NCBI GenBank assembly: GCA_041311015.1
Contig: JBFYKG010000007.1
Span: 1-30,343 of the forward strand
Length of the DNA: 30,343 bases
Reading direction: 5' to 3'
Origin: Fluviibacter sp041311015
GTDB taxonomy: Bacteria; Pseudomonadota; Gammaproteobacteria; Burkholderiales; Rhodocyclaceae
Within the stretch, counting starts at the first letter, position 1, and the number at the start of each line of letters is the position of its first letter. This document shows, piece by piece, positions 7,545 through 15,811 of the stretch. A program made the position numbers and the translations under genes. The notes beneath the pieces are model-generated. The model was not told the DNA's origin, made no database searches, and worked only from the letters and a program-made list of their open reading frames with translations.

Positions 7545-8966
7545 ATGGCAAAAACGCTTTACGACAAATTGTGGGAAAACCACGTCGTCCGTCAGGAAGA
7601 AGACGGCACGGCACTGATCTATATTGACCGGCACCTGGTGCACGAAGTCACCAGCCCGCAGGCCTTTGAGGGTCTGCGTATGGCCAACCGAAAAGCCTGG
7701 CGCATTGAATCCGTGGTCGCCACTGCCGATCACAATACCCCGACCGATGGCTGGGAAAAAGCCGAAGGCACCGCCTGCATCGACGATGAGATTTCGCGCC
7801 TGCAGGTCGATACGCTGGATAAAAACATCCGTGCCAATGGCGCGCTGGCCTATTTTCCGTTCAAAGATGTCCGTCAGGGTATCGTCCACGTGGTGGGCCC
7901 GGAGCAGGGCGCAACCTTGCCAGGCATGACGGTTGTTTGCGGTGACTCCCATACTTCGACGCATGGTGCTTTTGCGGCGTTGGCTTTTGGTATCGGTACC
8001 TCCGAAGTTGAACACGTGTTGGCCACCCAGACGCTGGTCTCGAAAAAATCCAAGTCGATGCTGATCCGCGTCGATGGCCCGGTGGGTAAGGGTGTCGGCG
8101 CCAAGGATATCGTGCTCGCCATCATCGGTAAGATCGGTACTGCCGGCGGCACGGGCTACGCTATCGAGTTTGCCGGTAGTGCCATCCGTGGTCTGTCGAT
8201 GGAAGGCCGCATGACGGTCTGCAATATGGCCATCGAAGCGGGCGCCCGTGCCGGGATGGTGGCTGTTGATGACACCACGATCAATTATGTGCAGGGCCGC
8301 AACTTCGCGCCGAAGGGCGGTGACTGGGACAAGGCAGTTGCCTACTGGCGCACATTGCATACCGATGAGGGCGCAAAGTTCGACAAGGTCGTCGAACTCG
8401 ATGCCCGCACGATTACACCGCAGGTAACCTGGGGCACGTCGCCTGAAATGGTGATCGGTATCAACGACATGATTCCGGATCCGGCCAAAGAGCAGGACCC
8501 GGTCAAACGCGAAGGTATGGAACGCGCGTTGGCCTATATGGGTCTCAATCCGAATACCCCGATTGCCGGCGTGCCCGTGGACAAGGTGTTTATCGGTTCG
8601 TGCACTAACTCGCGGATTGAAGATCTGCGTCAGGCCGCTGCTATTGTGCGCGGCCGTTCGGTGGCTGCCAATGTGAAACTGGCACTTGTGGTGCCGGGTT
8701 CAGGCCTGGTGAAACGTCAGGCCGAGGAAGAGGGGCTGGACAAGATTTTCAAAGCCGCCGGTTTTGAATGGCGTGAGCCGGGTTGTTCGATGTGTCTGGG
8801 CATGAACGCCGACCGCCTCTCGCCAGGTGAGCGCTGCGCCTCAACCTCGAACCGTAACTTTGAAGGCCGTCAGGGCCCGATGGGGCGTACCCATCTGGTG
8901 AGCCCGATCATGGCCGCGGCGGCGGCCATTGCCGGTCGCTTTGTTGATGTGCGGGAGGTGCTGTAA
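7545..8966 (+). CDS. leuC: 3-isopropylmalate dehydratase, large subunit
   Basis: This is the large subunit of the [4Fe-4S] isomerase that converts 2-isopropylmalate to 3-isopropylmalate in leucine synthesis. It has 473 residues, close to the usual 466-475. The three cluster-binding cysteines are C353 (IGSCTNSR), C414 and C417 (PGCSMCLGMN). GDSHTSTHGAFGxLAFGIGTSE-type aconitase signatures are near 133-153. The start MAKTLYDKLW is the family start. The stop overlaps the leuD start by one base (TAATG), so the two subunits are translationally coupled. Confidence 0.97.
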   Translation: MAKTLYDKLWENHVVRQEEDGTALIYIDRHLVHEVTSPQAFEGLRMANRKAWRIESVVATADHNTPTDGWEKAEGTACIDDEISRLQVDTLDKNIRANGALAYFPFKDVRQGIVHVVGPEQGATLPGMTVVCGDSHTSTHGAFAALAFGIGTSEVEHVLATQTLVSKKSKSMLIRVDGPVGKGVGAKDIVLAIIGKIGTAGGTGYAIEFAGSAIRGLSMEGRMTVCNMAIEAGARAGMVAVDDTTINYVQGRNFAPKGGDWDKAVAYWRTLHTDEGAKFDKVVELDARTITPQVTWGTSPEMVIGINDMIPDPAKEQDPVKREGMERALAYMGLNPNTPIAGVPVDKVFIGSCTNSRIEDLRQAAAIVRGRSVAANVKLALVVPGSGLVKRQAEEEGLDKIFKAAGFEWREPGCSMCLGMNADRLSPGERCASTSNRNFEGRQGPMGRTHLVSPIMAAAAAIAGRFVDVREVL

Positions 8967-9607
8967 TGGATAAGTTTGTTGTGCTGGATGGGCTCGTGGC
9001 GCCGCTGGATCGCGCCAACGTGGACACGGATGCCATCATTCCCAAGCAGTTTCTCAAGTCGATCAACCGTTCGGGCTTTGGTCCCTTTGCCTTTGACGAA
9101 TGGCGTTATATGGATGTGGGGCAGCCCGGCCAGGATTGTACGAACCGTCCGCTGAATCCGCAGTTCTCACTGAACCAGCCGCAGTTCAAGGGCGCATCCG
9201 TTCTGCTGACCCGTCAGAACTTCGGTTGTGGTAGCTCGCGTGAACACGCCCCGTGGGCGCTGCTGGATTATGGCTTCCGCGCCATCATCGCCGAGTCCTT
9301 TGCCGACATCTTCTTCAACAACTGCTTCAAGAACGGCATTCTGCCCATCGTGCTGCCAACGCAGGTGATCGATAAGCTGTTTGCCGAAACGCTGGCGACA
9401 CCGGGTTACCGCCTGGTGGTGGATCTGCCCAATCAGGTGGTACGTACACCGGGCGGCGAAGCGATTCCGTTCGAAGTCGATGCCTTCCGCAAGGAATGCC
9501 TGATCAACGGTTGGGACGATATCGGTCTCACCCTGCGCCATGCCGATGCGATTCATGCCTATGAAGATCGGCGTCGAAACGAACAACCCTGGTTGTTCGC
9601 CAAGTAA
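8966..9607 (+). CDS. leuD: 3-isopropylmalate dehydratase, small subunit
   Basis: This 213-residue swivel-domain subunit pairs with LeuC to complete the isopropylmalate isomerase active site. The family motifs DTDAIIPKQFLKSI (about 21-34) and NFGCGSSREHAPWAL (about 87-101) are intact. The ATG overlaps the leuC stop, and a good Shine-Dalgarno (GGGAGG) lies in the leuC 3' end. Length and sequence are ordinary for a proteobacterial LeuD. Confidence 0.97.
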   Translation: MDKFVVLDGLVAPLDRANVDTDAIIPKQFLKSINRSGFGPFAFDEWRYMDVGQPGQDCTNRPLNPQFSLNQPQFKGASVLLTRQNFGCGSSREHAPWALLDYGFRAIIAESFADIFFNNCFKNGILPIVLPTQVIDKLFAETLATPGYRLVVDLPNQVVRTPGGEAIPFEVDAFRKECLINGWDDIGLTLRHADAIHAYEDRRRNEQPWLFAK

Positions 9608-9625
9608 TCAATCTGGAGTTTTCTG

Positions 9626-10705
9626 ATGTCCCGCAAGATTCTCGTACTGCCGGGTGACGGCATTGGTCCTGAAATCACCGCTGAAGCGGTGCGCGTGCTC
9701 GAAGCCCTGAACAAGGACGGACTGGGCCTGGAAATTACTACGGGTCTTCTAGGTGGTTGCGCCGTGGATGCGACGGGTGAGCCGTATCCGGCAGAAACCC
9801 GTGCCAAGGCGGAAGCGGCCGATGCGGTACTGCTCGGTGCCGTCGGTGGTCCGCAGTGGGATACCCTGCCGCGCGAACAGCGCCCGGAGCGCGGTCTGCT
9901 TGGCATCCGCAAGCACCTGAACCTGTTTGCCAATCTGCGCCCGGCCATTCTGTACCCGGAGCTGGCCAACGCCTCGTCGCTGAAGCCGGAGGTCGTGTCG
10001 GGCCTGGATATTCTGATCGTGCGTGAACTCACCGGTGACATCTATTTTGGTCAACCGCGTGGGGTTGAAGAGCGCGATACAGAGTGGGGCCGCCAGAAGG
10101 TCGGTTTCAACACGATGGTCTATGCCGAAAGCGAGATCCGTCGTATCGCCCATGTGGCTTTCCAGGCAGCGCAGAAGCGCGGTAAGAAGCTGTGTTCGGT
10201 CGATAAGATGAACGTGCTGGAATGTACCCAGTTCTGGCGCGACATCTTTGAAGAGATCGCCAAGGAATATCCGGATGTGACTTTATCGCACATGCTGGTG
10301 GATAACGCCGCCATGCAGCTGGTGCGCGCACCGAAGCAGTTCGATGTGATGGTGACTGGCAACATGTTTGGCGACATCCTATCGGACGAAGCCTCGATGC
10401 TGACCGGTTCGATTGGCATGCTGCCATCAGCCTCACTCGATGAAAACAACAAGGGGTTGTATGAGCCGTCACACGGTTCAGCGCCGGATATCGCCGGTAA
10501 GGGCGTTGCTAACCCATTGGCCACAATCCTGTCGGCGGCCATGCTGTTGCGTTACACCTTTGGTCTGGAGGCAGAGGCGGTCCGCATTGAAAAGGCCGTC
10601 CGCACGGTGCTGGCTCAGGGGTTCCGCACGGCCGATATCTACGAAGATGGCACCCGCAAGGTCGGCACGCGCGAGATGGGTGACGCCGTGCTGGCAGCAC
10701 TGTAA
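9626..10705 (+). CDS. leuB: 3-isopropylmalate dehydrogenase
   Basis: This NAD-dependent beta-decarboxylating dehydrogenase makes 4-methyl-2-oxopentanoate, the direct precursor of leucine. It has 359 residues, a normal length. Visible signatures are Y140 in RELTGDIYFG, K194 in VDKMNV, D226 in VDNAAM, the metal-binding FGDILSDEASM (248-258) and the NAD-selecting HGSAPDIAGK (283-292). It is third in the leuCDB operon, 18 bp after leuD, with GGAG ahead of the ATG. Confidence 0.97.
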   Translation: MSRKILVLPGDGIGPEITAEAVRVLEALNKDGLGLEITTGLLGGCAVDATGEPYPAETRAKAEAADAVLLGAVGGPQWDTLPREQRPERGLLGIRKHLNLFANLRPAILYPELANASSLKPEVVSGLDILIVRELTGDIYFGQPRGVEERDTEWGRQKVGFNTMVYAESEIRRIAHVAFQAAQKRGKKLCSVDKMNVLECTQFWRDIFEEIAKEYPDVTLSHMLVDNAAMQLVRAPKQFDVMVTGNMFGDILSDEASMLTGSIGMLPSASLDENNKGLYEPSHGSAPDIAGKGVANPLATILSAAMLLRYTFGLEAEAVRIEKAVRTVLAQGFRTADIYEDGTRKVGTREMGDAVLAAL

Positions 10706-10771
10706 GCTTGCTGGTTTACACGTAAAACGATTCATACGAATAACGCACAAATAAGCACGGAGAGTAGAGTC

Positions 10772-11911
10772 ATGGCAAAGCCTGTCGTTGGTCTGGTCGG
10801 TTGGCGCGGTATGGTGGGTTCAGTCCTCATGCAACGTATGCAGGAAGAAAAGGACTTCGCCCATATCGAGCCGGTGTATTTCTCCACCTCGAATGCGGGC
10901 GGTGATGCCCCGGCCTTCGGTGGCGTATCGTCGGGCGAGAAGCTGCAAGACGCCAGCAATATCGATGCTCTGAAAAAGATGGACATCATCCTGACCTGTC
11001 AGGGTGGTGACTACACCAAAGAGGTGTATCCGAAGCTGCGGGCGGCCGGCTGGAATGGTCACTGGATCGATGCCGCCTCGGCGCTGCGCATGGCTGATGA
11101 TGCAGTCATCGTGCTTGATCCGGTTAACCGTGCTGTCATCGACAGCGCACTGGCTAAGGGCGGCAAGAACTGGATCGGCGGCAACTGTACCGTCTCTCTG
11201 ATGCTGATGGGCCTGGGTGGCCTGTTCGAACACAAGTTGATCGACTGGATTTCGTCGATGACCTATCAGGCTGCCTCGGGTGCCGGTGCACAGAACATGC
11301 GTGAACTGATTGCCCAGATGGGCACGATTCACGCCTCGGTCGCTGACCTGCTGGCGGACCCGAAGTCGGCCATTCTGGAAATCGACCGCAAGGTTGCCGA
11401 GACAATCCGCTCGGATAGCTTCCCGAAAAAGAACTTCCGCAACACGCCGCTGGCGGGTTCGCTCATTCCATGGATTGATGTGCCGGTGGAGCATGGTCAG
11501 ACCAAGGAAGAGTGGAAGGGTGGTGCCGAGTGCAATAAGATCCTCGGCAACCCCCCGTTCCGTTCGCAGGGTTCGATCGCCATCGATGGCCTCTGTGTCC
11601 GTATCGGCGCCATGCGCTGCCACTCGCAGGCGCTGACCATCAAGCTCAAAAAAGATGTGCCGCTGGATGAAGTCAGCGACATCATTGCCAAGGCCAACCA
11701 GTGGGTGAAGGTGGTGCCGAATGATCGCGAGATTAGCGAGCGCGATCTCACCCCGGCTGCGGTGACGGGTACGCTGACCATTCCGGTCGGTCGACTGCAC
11801 AAAATGGCGATGGGTCCGGACTACCTGGCCGCGTTCACGTGTGGTGACCAACTGCTGTGGGGTGCGGCGGAGCCGCTGCGTCGTATGCTGCGCATCCTGG
11901 TTGCTGGTTAA
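10772..11911 (+). CDS. asd: Aspartate-semialdehyde dehydrogenase
   Basis: This enzyme reduces L-aspartyl phosphate with NADPH to aspartate semialdehyde, the branch point to lysine/diaminopimelate, threonine and methionine. It has 379 residues and belongs to the E. coli-type branch, with nucleotide-binding GLVGWRGMVGSVLM (7-20) and nucleophile C139 in GGNCTVSL. CGGAGAG provides a good ribosome-binding site. A 66-bp gap after leuB could hold a weak promoter, but I see no convincing pair. The stop codon is also the first base of the outer stem of a large structured element. LysC, the preceding step, is encoded near the right end of the window. Confidence 0.97.
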   Translation: MAKPVVGLVGWRGMVGSVLMQRMQEEKDFAHIEPVYFSTSNAGGDAPAFGGVSSGEKLQDASNIDALKKMDIILTCQGGDYTKEVYPKLRAAGWNGHWIDAASALRMADDAVIVLDPVNRAVIDSALAKGGKNWIGGNCTVSLMLMGLGGLFEHKLIDWISSMTYQAASGAGAQNMRELIAQMGTIHASVADLLADPKSAILEIDRKVAETIRSDSFPKKNFRNTPLAGSLIPWIDVPVEHGQTKEEWKGGAECNKILGNPPFRSQGSIAIDGLCVRIGAMRCHSQALTIKLKKDVPLDEVSDIIAKANQWVKVVPNDREISERDLTPAAVTGTLTIPVGRLHKMAMGPDYLAAFTCGDQLLWGAAEPLRRMLRILVAG

Positions 11912-12031
11912 TGGTTTGCTCCGCGGGCAGATTGCTTTGTTGTTCCGTACTCGCTTCCTCGCCTACCTAACAGGTATGTCTCGGTCGCTCCGTGCGGAAC
12001 GCCTCGCACTCTATCCCGCTCGCTAAACCAT
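11911..12031 (+). repeat. Structured (nested inverted-repeat) element directly after the asd stop
   Basis: About 120 bp form a nested set of inverted repeats. The outer stem is ATGGTTT (11911-11917) with AAACCAT (12025-12031). Inside it GCGGG (11923-11927) pairs with CCCGC (12015-12019), then GTTCCG (11942-11947) with CGGAAC (11995-12000), and the tip is TACCT-AAC-AGGTA (11964-11976). The arms are symmetric about the centre, so the whole could fold as one long hairpin. No convincing gene lies in it. It could be an intergenic repeat family member, a 3'-UTR RNA or a processing element. The folding is seen; the identity is unknown. Confidence 0.6.
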
Positions 12032-12050
12032 CTGTCCATGGTGATTCACG

Positions 12051-12079
12051 CGCCTCGCATCTGCGGGGCGTTGTCTTTT
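12051..12079 (+). terminator. Intrinsic terminator downstream of asd
   Basis: CGCCTCGC (12051-12058) and GCGGGGCG (12063-12070) pair with one U-G wobble around an ATCT loop and are followed by TTGTCTTTT. This would end the leu-asd transcript. It leaves only 13 bp before the next start codon, so the downstream genes may depend on read-through. Confidence 0.6.
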
Positions 12080-12092
12080 GTTGAAAGTTGAA

Positions 12093-12332
12093 ATGAACGT
12101 TCCTGATTGGCCCTGGATTGTAGGTGGCCTGTTTCTACTTCTGATAGGTCTGTTTCTGGGCGTTAATCTCGGACGCCTCGGTGAGCGTGCCCGAATGGGG
12201 GATCCTAAAGCGATTCGTGAGGAGCTTCCCAGGGTGGCACCCAAGCCCAAGGTAGATTGGGGTTCGATCAATCTTGATCTCTCTGCGCCCACATCCAAAG
12301 CGGCTGATGCCCGGGATCGCGCGAAGCACTGA
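12093..12332 (+). CDS. Small single-span membrane protein, function unknown
   Basis: This is a 79-residue protein from the ATG at 12093; a TTG at 12078 in frame would add five residues but lies in the terminator. Residues 7-28 (PWIVGGLFLLLIGLFLGVNLGR) make one clear membrane span, followed by a charged, proline-rich cytoplasmic or periplasmic tail. No family is recognised. It ends 1 bp before the next start, so it is co-translated with the CbiQ-like gene. The position between asd and truA is where betaproteobacteria usually have the large fimV gene, and this protein has none of FimV's LysM or TPR features. Confidence 0.6.
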   Translation: MNVPDWPWIVGGLFLLLIGLFLGVNLGRLGERARMGDPKAIREELPRVAPKPKVDWGSINLDLSAPTSKAADARDRAKH

Positions 12333-12333
12333 C

Positions 12334-12987
12334 ATGAGTCGACTCAACCCGGTCTGGACGCCCGCGCTCAAACTGATCGCTGTGTTGGCCGTCGCAATCG
12401 GATTGCAGTCGACGCTAGGGCTCTGGTTAGGCATGGGTCTGGTGATCTGGGTGCTGCACCGGCACCGGCCACGTTTTCTGAAGATGTTACGGCGTTTACG
12501 CCTGTTGATGCTGGTGCTCTTTGCCGTCACCTTGTTCATGACACCCGGCGCAGCCTTATTTGCAGACTGGGGATTACACCCAACAGCCGAGGGACTAGAT
12601 CTGGCCTGGTCGCAGCTGCTCCGCCTGATGGGCATGCTGGCTGCCGTGACGATTTTGCTTGATTCAACCAGCCAGCGTGCTCTTGCCGCCGGCATGCTGG
12701 CATTACTTCAACCTCTGGCCTTCGGGAGCCAGTGGCCTGAACGTGCCGTTGCACGACTATTGCTGGTCTTTGATTATCTGGAGTCGGCGCCGCCGCCGCG
12801 AAATCTGCAGGCGGTGCTGGCCCTCGCTGGTATGGCGTCAGGCACGCCAGACCGTTTTGCGGCCTCACTGGATCGGCCGGAAACCATCGAACTGCCTGAT
12901 GCCACCTTGACCCGGCAGGATGTGCTGCTGGGTTCCGGGGTGCTGTTACTGAGCCTGTTGCTGCTGATCCCGGGGTATAGCGGGTGA
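12334..12987 (+). CDS. CbiQ/EcfT-like integral membrane protein
   Basis: This 217-residue protein has about four to five hydrophobic segments. The middle region (LLRLMGMLAAVTILLDSTSQ followed by ALAAGMLALLQPLAFG and a basic RAVARLLLVFDYL) resembles the transmembrane T component of energy-coupling factor vitamin or metal importers. No ECF ATPase or substrate-binding S component gene is adjacent, so a transport role is uncertain. I chose the ATG at 12334; the frame is open 20 codons further upstream, but that would overlap the previous gene. The stop overlaps the truA GTG start (GTGA), so translation is coupled to truA. Confidence 0.55.
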   Translation: MSRLNPVWTPALKLIAVLAVAIGLQSTLGLWLGMGLVIWVLHRHRPRFLKMLRRLRLLMLVLFAVTLFMTPGAALFADWGLHPTAEGLDLAWSQLLRLMGMLAAVTILLDSTSQRALAAGMLALLQPLAFGSQWPERAVARLLLVFDYLESAPPPRNLQAVLALAGMASGTPDRFAASLDRPETIELPDATLTRQDVLLGSGVLLLSLLLLIPGYSG

Positions 12988-13859
12988 GCAACATATCCTC
13001 GCTACTCGAACAGCCGCAGCGCTGGGCGCTGGGTGTGGAATATGACGGCCAGTGTTATCACGGCTGGCAGTCACAGGGCGCGGCACCGCACGCTGTCGGA
13101 GATCGGCCTGCAGGCGTAATCTTGCCCACCGTGCAGGATGCGCTGGAATCGGCGCTCGCAAAGATTGCTGATGGCCCAGTATCCGTCGTTTGTGCCGGGC
13201 GGACCGACGCCGGCGTGCATGCGACCGGACAGGTCATCCATTTCGATACGGTGGCCCAACGGCCGGATACGGCCTGGGTACGTGGCGTGAATGCCCATCT
13301 CCCGGCATCCTGCGCAATCCGCTGGGCCGTGCCGGTTCCATCAGACTTCCATGCCCGTTTTTCGGCCACGGGGCGGCGATATCGTTACATTCTGCTCAAC
13401 CGTCCCGAGCGTCCCGCCGTCTTTGCCGGACGAGCCGGTTGGTTCCACCGGCCACTCGATGCCGATTTGATGCATGACGCCGCGCAATTGATCCTGGGGA
13501 CCCACGATTTCAGCAGCTTTCGTGCGGCCGAGTGCCAGGCCAATAGCCCCATTCGCACGATCACCCACACTCGCGTCATGCGCCAGGGCGATTGGCTCGT
13601 CTTTGATTTTGCGGCCAATGCCTTTCTGCAGCACATGATTCGTAACCTGGTGGGGGCACTGGTTCAGATCGGCAAGGGTGGGGCGCCGGTCACGCAGATG
13701 GGCGAATGGCTGGCCCACAAGGACCGGACGCTGGCGCCCCCAACCTTTATGCCCGATGGTCTGTATCTGACCGGGGTCGATTATGATGTCAGTTTTGGCC
13801 TTCCAGCTGGTGGCTTGTCCGGTCAGACTGGCGACCCGCTGGGCATCTTTACCTTCTGA
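12984..13859 (+). CDS. truA: tRNA pseudouridine(38-40) synthase
   Basis: TruA isomerises uridines 38-40 in the anticodon arm of many tRNAs. The protein has 291 residues with the catalytic aspartate D75 in AGRTDAGVHATGQV. The start is GTG and overlaps the upstream stop. The region between GWQSQG (about 27-32) and TVQDALE (about 49-55) is longer than in E. coli TruA by roughly 15 residues. The C-terminal tail after the conserved HMIRNLVG core is normal. It precedes trpF by 11 bp and probably shares its transcript. Confidence 0.96.
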   Translation: MSNISSLLEQPQRWALGVEYDGQCYHGWQSQGAAPHAVGDRPAGVILPTVQDALESALAKIADGPVSVVCAGRTDAGVHATGQVIHFDTVAQRPDTAWVRGVNAHLPASCAIRWAVPVPSDFHARFSATGRRYRYILLNRPERPAVFAGRAGWFHRPLDADLMHDAAQLILGTHDFSSFRAAECQANSPIRTITHTRVMRQGDWLVFDFAANAFLQHMIRNLVGALVQIGKGGAPVTQMGEWLAHKDRTLAPPTFMPDGLYLTGVDYDVSFGLPAGGLSGQTGDPLGIFTF

Positions 13860-13870
13860 CCAGAACCCCC

Positions 13871-14497
13871 ATGAGCCTGAATATTGCGCCCCGAATCAAA
13901 GTGTGTGGTTTGACCCGCGTCGAAGACGTGCAGGCTGCGGTTGCCGCAGGCGTTGATGCCATCGGCTTGGTCTTCTATCCGGAAAGCCCGCGTCACGTCA
14001 CCATTGCGCAGGCGGTAACCCTTTGTCGTGAGATTCCACCCTTTGTCACGATCGTGGGATTGTTCGTCAATGCATCTCGGGCAGAGGTGCACCGGGTCGT
14101 CGAATCGGTGCCTTTGAATCTGCTTCAGTTTCATGGTGATGAAACCGTGGATCAGTGTGAGGGTTTCGGGCTGCCCTACTTGCGCGCAGCGCGGGTCCGC
14201 CCGGGGGTGGATCTGTTAGAATTTGCCTCGCAATTCCCCTCGGCACGCGCGCTGTTGCTCGATACCTGGACCCCGGCTTACGGGGGCAGTGGCGAGTCCT
14301 TCGACTGGTCGCTGGTGCCGGCGTCGTGCCCGCTGCCGGTGATCCTTTCCGGTGGTCTGACGCCCGACAACGTGGCAGAAGCCATCCGTCAGGTTCGGCC
14401 AGTCGCGGTGGATGTGTCGTCCGGGGTGGAAAGTGCCAAGGGCATCAAGGATGCCGCCAAAATTCGAGCCTTTGTTAGTGCCGTTCGCGGCAGCTGA
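13871..14497 (+). CDS. trpF: Phosphoribosylanthranilate isomerase
   Basis: This TIM-barrel enzyme performs the Amadori rearrangement of phosphoribosylanthranilate in tryptophan synthesis. It has 208 residues and is monofunctional, unlike the TrpC-TrpF fusion of enterobacteria. The catalytic cysteine C12 lies in KVCGLT, the catalytic aspartate in LLDTWTP, and the phosphate-binding loops ILSGGLTPDN and DVSSGVES are intact. The trpE, trpG, trpD and trpC genes are not in this window, which agrees with the split betaproteobacterial trp layout. Confidence 0.96.
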   Translation: MSLNIAPRIKVCGLTRVEDVQAAVAAGVDAIGLVFYPESPRHVTIAQAVTLCREIPPFVTIVGLFVNASRAEVHRVVESVPLNLLQFHGDETVDQCEGFGLPYLRAARVRPGVDLLEFASQFPSARALLLDTWTPAYGGSGESFDWSLVPASCPLPVILSGGLTPDNVAEAIRQVRPVAVDVSSGVESAKGIKDAAKIRAFVSAVRGS

Positions 14498-14539
14498 TGG
14501 ATGGCAAAACGTAATACCCCGTAGTCAGAAAGTTCGGAC

Positions 14540-15811
14540 ATGATGTCTTACGATTTACCCGATGCCCGTGGTCACTTTGGTCCTTACGGCGGCTCTTTTG
14601 TCTCCGAGACGCTGGTCGCCGCCCTGGATCAGCTCAAGCATGCCTATGCGCATTACAGCCGTGACCCAGAGTTCATTGCCGAGTTTCAGAGCGAGTTGCG
14701 TCATTTTGTGGGTCGACCAAGTCCAATCTATCACGCCAAACGCTGGAGTGAACTTCTGGGCGGCGCCCAGATTTACCTGAAGCGCGAAGACCTCAACCAC
14801 ACCGGTGCGCACAAAATCAATAACACGATTGGTCAGGCGTTGTTGGCCAAGCGCATGGGTAAGCCTCGCGTGATCGCCGAAACCGGTGCCGGTCAGCACG
14901 GTGTGGCGTCGGCCACGGTCGCTGCCCGTTTTGGAATGAAGTGTGTGGTCTACATGGGGGCCGAAGATGTGGGTCGTCAGTCGGCTAACGTGTACCGGAT
15001 GAAACTACTGGGCGCTGAAGTGGTGCCTGTGGAAAGCGGTTCCCGGACACTAAAGGACGCGCTGAATGAAGCGATGCGTGACTGGGTCACCAACGTGGAA
15101 GATACCTTCTATATCATTGGCACCGTGGCCGGCCCACACCCGTACCCGAAGATGGTGCGCGATTTTAATTCGGTCGTCGGTAAAGAGTGTGTGAAGCAGA
15201 TGCCGGAGATGGTGGGGCGCCAGCCAGATGCGGTCATTGCCTGCGTCGGTGGCGGCTCTAATGCCATGGGTATTTTTTATGACTACATTCCCTTTGACAA
15301 CGTTCGGTTGATCGGCGTTGAAGCCGCCGGCGATGGTATTGATACAGATCGTCATGCGGCTTCGCTGCAACTGGGCAAACCCGGCGTCCTGCACGGTAAC
15401 CGGACGTATCTGTTGCAGGATGAGAACGGCCAGATAATCGAAACCCATTCGATTTCGGCGGGTCTGGATTACCCGGGCGTTGGTCCCGAGCACGCCTGGC
15501 TGAAAGATAGTGGCCGGGCTGAATACGTCGGCGCAACGGATAAAGAGGCGCTACAGGCCTTCCACGACCTGTGCCGTATCGAGGGAATCATCCCCGCGCT
15601 GGAGTCGAGTCATGCTCTGGCCTATGCCGCCAAGTTGGCACCGACACTCCCGAAAGACAAGATTCTGCTTGTGAACCTATCGGGTCGTGGTGACAAGGAT
15701 TTGCATATTGTTTCTGAAGCGAGCGGGATGGCATTTTATTGCCGTCAAAGCTGTCGTACGGCGTACGATCAGGCCGGGATGCGTGTCAATAACAGTGCGG
15801 AGTCTAAATAA
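14540..15811 (+). CDS. trpB: Tryptophan synthase, beta subunit
   Basis: This PLP enzyme joins indole and serine to give tryptophan in the alpha2-beta2 complex. The PLP lysine is K92 in HTGAHKINN, and the phosphate-binding GGGSNAMG loop is intact. At 423 residues it is longer than the usual 395-405. The body is normal up to GRGDKD, but about 20 extra residues follow, including CRQSCRTAYDQAG, which I do not recognise. Two ATGs (14540 and 14543) compete as start and the choice changes one residue. The stop overlaps the trpA start by one base (TAATG), giving coupled, stoichiometric synthesis. Confidence 0.96.
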   Translation: MMSYDLPDARGHFGPYGGSFVSETLVAALDQLKHAYAHYSRDPEFIAEFQSELRHFVGRPSPIYHAKRWSELLGGAQIYLKREDLNHTGAHKINNTIGQALLAKRMGKPRVIAETGAGQHGVASATVAARFGMKCVVYMGAEDVGRQSANVYRMKLLGAEVVPVESGSRTLKDALNEAMRDWVTNVEDTFYIIGTVAGPHPYPKMVRDFNSVVGKECVKQMPEMVGRQPDAVIACVGGGSNAMGIFYDYIPFDNVRLIGVEAAGDGIDTDRHAASLQLGKPGVLHGNRTYLLQDENGQIIETHSISAGLDYPGVGPEHAWLKDSGRAEYVGATDKEALQAFHDLCRIEGIIPALESSHALAYAAKLAPTLPKDKILLVNLSGRGDKDLHIVSEASGMAFYCRQSCRTAYDQAGMRVNNSAESK

